The translations under genes were made by a program, and so were the position numbers. From Bugula neritina (Eukaryota; Bryozoa; Gymnolaemata; Cheilostomatida; Bugulidae), in the NCBI GenBank assembly GCA_964035545.1, contig OZ037765.1:2971001-3035000 (forward strand): a DNA stretch of 64,000 nt. Direction: 5' to 3'. The notes under the pieces are model-generated. The model did not search any database. It saw only the letters and a list, made by a program, of their open reading frames with translations, and was not told the DNA's origin. Every line of letters begins with the position of its first letter. Position 1 is the stretch's first letter. Positions 38,901 through 47,500 of the stretch are shown piece by piece.

Positions 38901-41856
38901 GATGGAGTAATTGTTAAAGTTGATGAACCTACTCCATGGGTGGCACCTATGGTAGTAGTTCCTAAACCTGGCCAAAACAAGGTGAGAATTTGCACAGATT
39001 ATACCGAGTTAAACAAGCATATTTTGAGAGAGTTCCATCCCATGGCAACAGTAGATAGCAGCTTAGCTCAATTAGGACAAGGACTAATTCTTTCCAAGAT
39101 TGATGCAAACAGTGGATTTTGGCAAATTCCTTTAAGCAAAGAATCTAGCAAACTAACAACATTTCTGACTCATTCTGGACGATATCGCTATTTGCGACTG
39201 CCTCAAGGCCTATGCAGTGCTCCAGAGATTTTTGTTGCTGAAATGAACAATATTTTGAAGGATGTTGATGGTGTGGTTATACATATGGATGACATACTGG
39301 TTTTTGGTGAGAGCAAGGAGCAACATGACACAAGATTGCAAATAGTGTTGGAAAAACTTAAAGCTTCAGGCATTACGCTCAACAAAGAGAAATGTAAATT
39401 TGGAGTACCATCTGTTAATTTTCTTGGTTATGTCATAGATCAGTCTGGTATACATGTTGGCCCTCGAGTTCAAGGAATAGTAGATTTTCCTACTCCGAAA
39501 AATGTAACTTCAGTACGAAGTTTTCTTGGAATGGCCAACCAGTATGCTAAGTTTTCTGAGGAATTAGCTGCTGTGAGTGAACCAATTAGAATGCTGTTGA
39601 AGAAAGATGTTCCATGGCACTGGTCCAGCAAACAAGAAAACTCCTTCAAGAGGATAAAAGAAATATTTCAAAATGCACCAGTTCTAGCAGTCTATGATGT
39701 AGACAAAGACACCATAATCACAACAGATGCTAGCAATGCAGGTCTAGGAGCAACACTCTGTCAAATTCAACAGGATGGCTCTCGGCGCTTGATATCTGCT
39801 GCAAGTCGTTCTTTAACAGAGACCGAAAAGCGTTATGCAGCCATAGAAAAAGAAAGTTTAGCAGTCTGTTGGGCTATGGAAAAGTTTTCTCCATATATAC
39901 TAGGTATGAAGAATGTGGTTATTGAAACTGATCACCGTCCACTAGTTAATTTGTTTGGGAATATCTTTCTAGACAGGCTTCCACCAAGAATTCAAGGGTT
40001 TAAACTTAGACTTCAAAGATTTCAGTATACCATCAGACATGTGAGGGGGTCTAAGAATGTTGCAGCTGATGCTCTCTCCAGGTATAACACTGCTGAAGCG
40101 AACGAGATTGATGCAGCAAGAGAAATGGAAATTGAACTTTATATTGATAACATCTACCAACATGGATCTGATAGCAGGTTGGAGCAGCTTCGTTTAGAAC
40201 AGCATGAAGATGAAATACTGTCAAAAGTAATCAAATTAGTAGAAAATGGATGGCCAGGGTATTTGTCCACTGAAGATGTCCTTCTGAAGCCCTATTTTGA
40301 AAGAAGATCTCTTTTAACAATAAACAAAGGATTCTTGACACTTGGCAATCGTTTGGTAATACCGTTAGCTCAAAGAGAACAGGTGTTGCAAGATTTACAT
40401 AGAGGACACTTGGGCATTACAAAATGTCAAGCACGGGCTAGAGATAGCGTGTGGTGGCCTTCTATGTCAAAGGCTATTGAGGCTATGATCAGCAATTGTG
40501 CTGAATGCAAATTACATGCAGCTAAAATTACAGAGCCATTACGTCCTTCTGCAACTCCAGATAGACCTTGGCAACACCTTAGCACTGATTTGTTGACTTA
40601 TAAAGGCCAAGTATATCTTCTGGTTATTGATAATTATTCAAGGTATCCTGAACTTGCCTTGCTGGGAAACTCTGACTTTTCTTCAAGTAAAGTAATAACA
40701 CACCTAAAATCTATTTTTTCACGACATGGCATACCTGAAATACTATTGTCAGATAACGGCCCGCAATATGCAAGTGCAGAATTTAAACACTTTTCTGTCG
40801 AGTATGGATTTACCCATGTGACTAGCAGTCCACATTATCACAGAGCAAATGGAGCAGCTGAGCGAGGAGTAAGGACCATCAAAAGCATGCTTGCAAAAGA
40901 GAAAGATCCTTATTTGGCTTTGTTAGCCTATAGATCCTCACCGCAGTTTAGCTCATACTCTCCAGCAGAATTGTTAATGGGTAGAAAATTGAGATCCACT
41001 GTACCCATCCATCCGGATAAGCTTAAACCTGAACTCCCTGACCATGACTTATTCAAAAGGAGCAACGATCAGTATAAAGAGAAAATGAAAGAAAATCATG
41101 ACAAAAATCCTAAAGTGCGCCCTCTTTTGCCAGTAAATAAAGGAGACAATGTGATGGTGAGAGATATGCAAAGAGAAGGCTATGCTGCCTCTTCTTCAGA
41201 TAATATTACTCGTCGAACAAATGTCATGACTGACACTGGACCTTTAATACGTAACAGAGCTGATATAACTAATATCCCAACACGATGTTCTGAGCGAACC
41301 AGAAAAGTGCCACGCTACTTAACAGATTTTGATTGTACATAATTTATTATCCACGCCTGTAATATAAGTTGCACTTGATTTAATTACTGTTGTCAAACCT
41401 TTTCTTTTGTGTGTTTTTTTTTTTGGTTGTTGTAGCCTGAAACTAAAGAGGGGATGTTGTAATATTTACACAGTTTATGTAAACTTGGAGTTACCTTTTC
41501 TTGATGTTTTAGCTGATTAATTATTATTCTGTTTTTGAAAAAGATAGTCACTTCCTGTTTGACAAACTGCAGTGCTTGATTAAAATAAACTGAAGATTAA
41601 AACTAATCCACTAATAATTGCTAGATAAATAGACATCTAAAGAATAAAACAGTTATGATGCAGAATAATAATAAAAAAGGTAGGCGTCTGGTTAAACTAT
41701 AGTATATCAAGTACTTACAAAGTGTTTTGTTGGCTGGTACTCCAAATTAAAAGACGTGCAAGAGACAGTTCTGACCATTTGGTTAGCAGCAGCTGTGGAA
41801 GCTGGAGAGGTAGGGTCGCTTTGAAATTGCACAGTGTTGGTAATTCCAGTATCCAT
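29993..41856 (-). CDS. PX and triple-SH3 adaptor protein, paralogue B (Tks / p47phox-organiser-like)
   Basis: Ten coding exons, in transcript order 41856-41719, 35977-35897, 35695-35620, 35258-35185, 35026-34923, 34327-34173, 33722-33491, 32452-32266, 32066-31941, 30544-29993, join in phase (574 residues). Exons 2-6 have exactly the lengths of those in paralogue A (81, 76, 74, 104, 155 nt). The first exon is 20 codons longer (start MDTGITNTVQ). PX: VYEIHLKWS, IYRRYSQFFNLQ, KRTIPFLPG. SH3 domains lie at ~178-232, ~249-305 and ~365-421. LSHYAPPRR is conserved after SH3-2. The tail is longer and different from A, with TYMEP occurring twice at its start. Exon 4 ends AAG and is followed by GCAGGT, so intron 4 is of the GC-AG type. 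Intron 1 (5.7 kb) carries a Ty3/gypsy element in the opposite orientation. Tandem duplication is clear; functional difference between A and B is unknown. Confidence 0.88.
30829..31161. mobile_element. MITE with AGGGCCACA termini
   Basis: Inverted ends of about 67 bp: the left starts AGGGCCACACTGTGCGTATT, and the right on the other strand starts AGGGCCACATGGTGCGCATT. Both continue through GCATGCGAAAATTGAAATC and AAGTAGCAAAGGTGT. It lies in intron 9 of paralogue B. No ORF, and no clear target duplication was found. Confidence 0.75.
33724..33960. repeat. Degenerate about 20-bp minisatellite in intron 6 of paralogue B
   Basis: Units such as ACATGCTACGGTATATACTT and ATGTTACAGTGTATACATTT are clearly related to those at 24789-25015 and start at the same distance from exon 7. 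They are more diverged than in paralogue A. Confidence 0.8.
34370..34585 (-). mobile_element. tRNA-derived SINE, copy 3
   Basis: Minus-strand copy with the same head (TCTAGGGGTTAGAGCATTTG), body (GGATGATGCTAGGAAGAGCA) and tail. It is in intron 5 of paralogue B, the same intron as copy 2 in paralogue A, but in the opposite orientation. Confidence 0.85.
37319..37493 (+). repeat. 5' long terminal repeat, 5'-truncated
   Basis: Ends AGAATAAAACA. It matches 41477-41651 except for two substitutions (GATCAATT versus GATTAATT, and GATTGAAAT versus GATTAAAAT). The expected terminal TGTTGTAATATTTACACAG is absent at the left. Confidence 0.92.
37527..41342 (+). CDS. Gag-Pol polyprotein of the Ty3/gypsy retrotransposon
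   Basis: A single uninterrupted 1271-codon frame. The Gag region (about 1-225) precedes two zinc knuckles at about 230-263 (CEQCGKSHYKSQRC and CAKCNQFNHWARVC). An aspartic protease follows with DTGAS at 318-322. The reverse transcriptase has VRICTDYTELN, RLPQGLCSAPEIF and the active-site HMDD at 586-589. RNase H has TTDASNAGLGATL (~732) and ETDHRPL. The integrase has an HHCC zinc finger (HRGHLGITKC to CAEC, about 955-995) and a DD35E triad at D1021, D1076 and E1112. No chromodomain and no envelope gene are present. Gag and Pol share one frame without a visible shift. The start is the first ATG after the primer site. With no stop or frameshift and near-identical LTRs, it may still be active. 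Confidence 0.95.
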   Translation: MEGISPPGQLNLRAEDLSGEWRRWIRSFEDYLLAIDLTANSRAAEKRKLALFRHCGGEDVREIYSQMEFNLEVSGEITEIEEGVAGRKLEDVIKRFHEYCNPRTSIVLNRFQFHNSSQSGDTIDVYLMKLRRLAEGCEFGNQRDSLIRDKLLFGIDDSNEREKLMKEVDEKLSLDFVIKSLRVAEKSTRPKAITLPDPKPEEVNAVQNVDNRKSRIPSEVTYDKHSKNRCEQCGKSHYKSQRCTAYGTKCAKCNQFNHWARVCRNLNKVNEVQPEKGDTDFYLGETHQINSIDSQSWYTNLRVSTNKHKGQRIKFKLDTGASLSVCGPHHVSGELISTSKKLYGPGQTLLTCLGTIKCQITSKNERINEDLYVIQDQTTPLLSRSACEKLNLISVDSSQCQIENVCVDEKLFQGLGKVNTEHVITLKGDAKPFAIHVPRPIPFPRRKLADEALMKMIEDGVIVKVDEPTPWVAPMVVVPKPGQNKVRICTDYTELNKHILREFHPMATVDSSLAQLGQGLILSKIDANSGFWQIPLSKESSKLTTFLTHSGRYRYLRLPQGLCSAPEIFVAEMNNILKDVDGVVIHMDDILVFGESKEQHDTRLQIVLEKLKASGITLNKEKCKFGVPSVNFLGYVIDQSGIHVGPRVQGIVDFPTPKNVTSVRSFLGMANQYAKFSEELAAVSEPIRMLLKKDVPWHWSSKQENSFKRIKEIFQNAPVLAVYDVDKDTIITTDASNAGLGATLCQIQQDGSRRLISAASRSLTETEKRYAAIEKESLAVCWAMEKFSPYILGMKNVVIETDHRPLVNLFGNIFLDRLPPRIQGFKLRLQRFQYTIRHVRGSKNVAADALSRYNTAEANEIDAAREMEIELYIDNIYQHGSDSRLEQLRLEQHEDEILSKVIKLVENGWPGYLSTEDVLLKPYFERRSLLTINKGFLTLGNRLVIPLAQREQVLQDLHRGHLGITKCQARARDSVWWPSMSKAIEAMISNCAECKLHAAKITEPLRPSATPDRPWQHLSTDLLTYKGQVYLLVIDNYSRYPELALLGNSDFSSSKVITHLKSIFSRHGIPEILLSDNGPQYASAEFKHFSVEYGFTHVTSSPHYHRANGAAERGVRTIKSMLAKEKDPYLALLAYRSSPQFSSYSPAELLMGRKLRSTVPIHPDKLKPELPDHDLFKRSNDQYKEKMKENHDKNPKVRPLLPVNKGDNVMVRDMQREGYAASSSDNITRRTNVMTDTGPLIRNRADITNIPTRCSERTRKVPRYLTDFDCT
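41455..41651 (+). repeat. 3' long terminal repeat
   Basis: Begins TGTTGTAATATTTACACAG right after the polypurine tract and ends AATAAAACA. TG...CA borders are intact. Confidence 0.93.
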
Positions 41857-44591
41857 TCTGTTTCCTTAAGCTACTATCATCTATGGAGTGAGAATAATAT
41901 ACGTAACTACTATTACTAATAACATTTTCACAATGGATTAAAGTTACATTTGATGCTTTATTTGCATACTATTGTGCAAATGCTACGAATACCTTTCAAA
42001 GTATAAATATACTTATTCATGTATTGTTATTAAAATTTACTCGCCAACTAGTAGCAAAACAGTACTTGCTCAAACATAAACCATTCTTCAAATCATCAAA
42101 ACAAATGAAAAGATCGATGGCTTGTTGCGAAACAATTGCATGCCGACACAGCTCAGCCGGTTGCCTAACTACACAATTATCGTTCAACTATGCGGTCAAC
42201 CGCGTGTGTTAAAAAAGGACAACTCCTTATAAAAACACTAGACTCTATGCGCGTAGTTGTGTGCTCTTTATCTTGTCCAAAACGAGTCTGTAAATGACTT
42301 AAATTAACTTGATATCTATGCCACTCCATATAGAATTCGTTCACTTTAGTAAGTTATTTAACACTGAGTTCAGGGTAGGCCTTAATTGATAATTTATAGC
42401 TGTAAAAGTTTGGCTTTACTGAAAAGTTAATGAACAGCATTACTGAAGCTTTGTTATATAAAATAGGCATGCAAGCAGATGTAGCTAAGAGGGGCTTCAT
42501 TTCAAAGAGGTTTTGCAGCAATAAATGGATTTGATATAGGCTGTGTCTTTGCACCAGCGCTATACCCATTTCACCCATCAGATGTGCTCTAAGTTGCCTT
42601 TCAAAATAGTTAGTGCTTGATGGGGGAGAGGTTATATGTTGTACAAACTGTAAAAGAAGCATTTATATTCGATGCAACTACTCTAAGTCCAAATAGCCAA
42701 ATTCTACTAATAAGTTAGTGAGAGACTTGCTGGTCAATGAGCTGATGATAGTCTCCTGGTGACTCATCACCATGCTATAAAACTCTAGTCAAAAGACTTA
42801 CTAATGCTGCAATAGAATTCAATCTTAAAAACAGCACCAAGAAAGGAAAATACCTCTATCATGCAGTTAGCGAATTTCTAAAAAAGAATATCTCAGCAAA
42901 ACACTATTTTCATCACTAAAATAGCTCAAAAAGTATAAACATTTCAAATACATACCTTGGAAGTGCAGTGACTGACAATACAATACTAAATAATAGATAA
43001 CAAAATAACCCTGAGAATAAGAAGTGCTACAAGGATGTAGGCTATATCAAAATTCAAACTTTGACTCTAGACTAACCACTATGTCTTAAAGTCAAATACC
43101 AGATATATTGTTTCAGTGTAGTGCTATAGCTGCCTACTGTATTGTGCTGTGACCTGGAATATACATACAGCATGCAAGTTGACAGACTGCAAGTGTATGT
43201 TATGCAACATATACAGTTGAGCATGGGTATCTCTTGAAAAGACACATTAACAAACCATGAAATATGAAACAGAGCAAGATTATGATCTTTAAAATGTATC
43301 CTCACTCAGATAAACCTGAGATACCTAAGATATATAGATCCTACCTTGACAACTTCTCTATTCACAGCTGACAAAAAGAAAATGTAAAGTTAAAGAAGGC
43401 CCAGGCTGAGATTTGAAGACATGGGGAGGTGAAATGATATAAAGAAACTGATATAGACAAATTATATTTAGCAGAAGAAGGCTAGGATGTGCGTATTTAT
43501 GGCAGTTGGAGATGTGCGATAAGTCTAAAAATAAAACAGTTATTGTCTTACCAACAAACTGCTATGACAGTTGTTACTTGAAAAACTGCCATAAACATAA
43601 TTTATTACCTTAAATAAATTTAGCTAGCAAAGAAGGAAGTCATTGTACAAGCCATGCATATCTATTAACTTCCAAGCACCTGTTGGCACTTGGCACAGCG
43701 CTACTTTTGAACCTTCACAGTGTCATCAGCCATGCTTGTGTGCATGTGCACAATTGACCTTATAATACAGAGTTAGCTCTATTAAATGTGTGGCATATAT
43801 TGTAGAATACGTGGGGTTTTATGACAAGAGAAGCTATTTTTATGATCTTTTCTCAAATATTTTCGAGCCTAATTTAACTTTAATATGAAATGCATGTTAA
43901 AAGCTTATTTATTCTCAAGGTGCACTAATTTAAAGGGGTTAGAATAAAAGTTTATTTAAAAAAAGGCTAAGCATTGCAGGCCAAATAACCCATGCTGCAA
44001 AATTATGTTTTTTCTGTAGCTTTTACCTTTATTAAATAAGTAGCAATCCTCTATTCTATATATTTTGTATTATATCTTATAGAAAAACAAATCAGTGACA
44101 ATATAAAAAAAAAACAAAATACATAGTAGGGCCTAAAGCAATTATTGGACGGAAAGACGACAAAAAAGACCCCTATAAAAATATGTTTGATTGGCAGAGC
44201 TTGAAACAGTTTGAAATAAAATTAAACTGGTCACAAAATATTTTACAGATGAGAAATTTAAAGTCAATAAAATTTTAAATTTTAAATTTGGCTAATGGCT
44301 AAAAAACATAAAAAAACAGTTTAAATACTACACAAATTAGATGTAAAATTCCATAAAAAGTTTTTCGATCAAAAGGTTGTATTCAAAGTGAAAAAAACTA
44401 ACAAATTTAGATAATGAAATGCAAACCACAACACTAAGAATAACAAACACCGTTAACTTATTTCTACTCTGAAATAGAAAAACGTTTGACAAGTTATTAT
44501 CCCATACTTAGGTTAAATCTAATTGAAATATTTAGGTGAACAATAACTGGCTCTAACGGATTTCAACAGACAACAAAAAAGCTCATTTAAT
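41857..44591. other. Intergenic: upstream of paralogue B and downstream of the Death-TIR gene
   Basis: No supported coding exon. The first ~400 bp should include the paralogue B promoter. A CpG-richer patch lies at 42120-42260. Frames at 42354-42662 and 43072-43305 have no recognisable domain. The 3' UTR of the minus-strand Death-TIR gene should lie just below 44592, but no poly(A) signal can be chosen with confidence. Confidence 0.4.
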
Positions 44592-47500
44592 CTAAAGAAG
44601 GACGCAGCTTTTAGAGGTGGCTTTAGGAGCTGGTTCTTGTTTAGCAGGAGGAGTAGGTGCTTCACTTTGTGTCGGCTTTGGCTGAGCTGCAGGAGAATTT
44701 GATTTGTCTGCAGCTTTAGCATCCGTCTGGGAGTTGGCAGGGGGAGCTGCCTTTTCTGGTTCTTTGTCTTTTGCTGCCTTTTCTGGTTCCTTGCCTTTTG
44801 CTGGCTTTTCTGGTTCCTTGCCTTTTGCTGGCTTTTCTGGTTCCTTGCCTTTTGCTGCCTTTGCTTTACCATCAGAACCAAGAGACACGCCATGCTCCGC
44901 CATTCGCCTCAATATTTCATTAAAACAGCCCTCATCTGCGAGACTACCTTCTTTAGAGCAGTCCACGTACTTCAACTGAGCCAGAGGCATGCTCATGGGA
45001 CCAGCCGGCGGCCATGTTGTCTTCTCTAGCAGAAGAGGTACGATTGGTTTACTCAGAGAACTTGTCAGACTGATTTCACGTCTGCAGTTGAGTGAGAGAG
45101 AATATTTCTCAGTCACACAGCTTAGTACGACTTTACAGTTTCTGATACCTCTGTCTATCTTATCATACAGACTGTCTCCCGCTCCCATCTGTTCAATGTC
45201 TAGCCAGCAGGTAAATCCTAGAGACTTCAGTTTCTTATAGAAGGCATATACCTGCAACACAAACCAATATTCTTAAAAGGAAATACAGTGAGAATAAGTT
45301 GTAAGGATTATTGTATGCATTAACAATCTGCTCTACCCGAGTGCACCCTGATAATACTAAATGATATGCCACTAGGTAAACATGCAATACATGTTATGTC
45401 ACACCTCCTTCTGCTTGCCCCACTGGTAAGAAATGAATACGTCAGGGTTCTTGGTATTGTCTAGCTTCTTCTCTGCAGCACCAACCACTCTATTTCCTGT
45501 TTTTGTCAGCCACCAATCATCCATTTCTTGAAAGTAAATCAGGTGAATAAATAAATACGGGAGTTGCCCTTTCTTTCACGCTAAAAACTCATCACGGTAT
45601 TCCAATAATATTAAGATTTACTCAAGTCTACACAAAAATAGCAAGAAACTTCTCAATAGTTAAAAACTCTGATATCAGTTCACATAATTTACGTCCTGCT
45701 GACAGATTTAAATCAAAAACTTATTGCGTTTGGAGACTATTTCTTTAAACAAACCAGTCTTATAACCGATCAGAAAACAGTATGGAAAGTGCAGATACTA
45801 GTTAGGGACGCAAATGATTACCTTTACTGACAAGTTTCTCATCAGGCTCTATAACCTGGCGAATCTGCATTATCAGCTCTTCAATCTTAGCCTCAGGCCA
45901 GTAAATCCCCTCTTTACGCTCATTCTCACGTTGGAAGAACCTCACAAACAAGTACTCACTGAAGATGGGTCCCATGGCACCACTGGGAGGCCACGGCATT
46001 TTCTCCATTAGCAGAGGGAACATTGGTTTGCTCAGGTTAACAGAGAGATTCACCTGCAAGATTCAGCATTGGAGATACTTAGACACATCTGCATTACTTT
46101 GATACGTCTGCAACACATATTAGACGTCTGCAAATGTCTTCCATGTGTATAAAACAGATGTAATACTATTATGGCGTCTGCAATTAACAGTTAGTGAAGT
46201 CCTATAGCTTCAGTTCTGGAAATAACTAACATTGGGTGATGAAGAAATAAACCGGTATAAAGAGAGTTTGGTGTAAATATTATGATGAAAGCCAATTTAA
46301 AGAAATGTTGCCACATTTTTTAGCCACTCTACCAACTGCCTAATAGTGACACAACTACACTGAAGTGCCAACAGCTCAATGTGGTAGAAATATTTGCCCA
46401 AATTTTGCTCTTTCATGTTTACTAATAAAACTATAAAACTACATATTCCTCATATTTTTACCAATTTACTTTAGACACTGATACCTACTTACTATATAAT
46501 ATAATTACTGTATACCAATCAACATAATTATAACATACAAGGTTTATGAAAAACTATAAACAAGTATAAGTAGACATCAGTATTAGCAGCATGATATATA
46601 CCAATATATGTATTATATAGTGTAATATAGTATTGTGACATAATATATGTATACTATATACAGTAATATATTATATAATGTATGTAGTATCATACGAAAT
46701 AACAGACAGACCTCTTTGTTACAGTTTGCTGACTTGGCATACTTCTCCGTAACCAGACTCAAGATTACTTTAGCTGCACGAATTCCATTATCAATCTTTT
46801 CATATAGTTTGTCTCCTCCACCCATTTGACCTGAAAATAGTTTAGTATATGACACAGAGCGTAAACTGAGGTGGAAATAGCAGTATTGTAGTCAAGCATA
46901 TAATACAGAGTAATAGACATAAACAGAAAAATAAATTAAAATGTATATACAGTACTTATTATGACATATCCTTATTAGGCATTAGCCAATGGCTGAGCTT
47001 TAAAGTAGTGCTCATAAGAAATAGCATGTTTTTTCGTTAAATAATGATCCATTATTATATGATAACTCACGCAAGTTTATAGTCACTATCCCTGTGAGAA
47101 ACCCCTGATAGAGAAGATTTTTGTTAAAGCAGGCTAAGGACTTATTTAAATGAGGCACAGGAGCAATTATGACTGGATGCTCTTCCTAACATCACCAATG
47201 GTCTTTGTCTGGGCTCGAACCCATGACTTCGTGCTTACTAGGCAAACGCTCTAACCCTTAGACCACGGCTGCTCCCGATCCATTATTATATGATATATCA
47301 GATAGCAACATCCAGCCAAATATATATTATAGTGTAAAGTAAATACTATACAAAATGTCATATACTGTGATAATCACGCAACTAATTCAATGTGACAGGT
47401 TAAACTAGCATAACATAAGCTAGACTACACAGTATAATATAAAACATAATAATATGTAATTAAGGAATAGTAAATTTATATAAATGCTGTATATAAAGAC

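Larger units (their letters stand above)
37319..41651 (+). mobile_element. Ty3/gypsy LTR retrotransposon, nearly complete
   Basis: Layout: 5' LTR 37319-37493, primer-binding site directly after it (TGGTGGCAGCG, 37494-37504), one gag-pol ORF, polypurine tract AAAGAGGGGA (41445-41454), 3' LTR 41455-41651. The 3' LTR is complete (197 bp, TGTTGTAATA to TAAAACA). The 5' LTR lacks the first ~22 bp and starts at ATGTAAAC, so the left boundary and target duplication have been lost or rearranged. Over the shared 175 bp the LTRs differ at two positions only, which indicates a recent insertion. It is in intron 1 of paralogue B, antisense to that gene. Confidence 0.93.

Noticed and set aside
38109-40163. 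Minus-strand frames inside the retrotransposon
   Set aside because: Shadows of the intact plus-strand gag-pol frame.
42354-43305. Minus-strand frames of 102 and 77 residues
   Set aside because: No family features, and they do not join with neighbouring exons of either gene.
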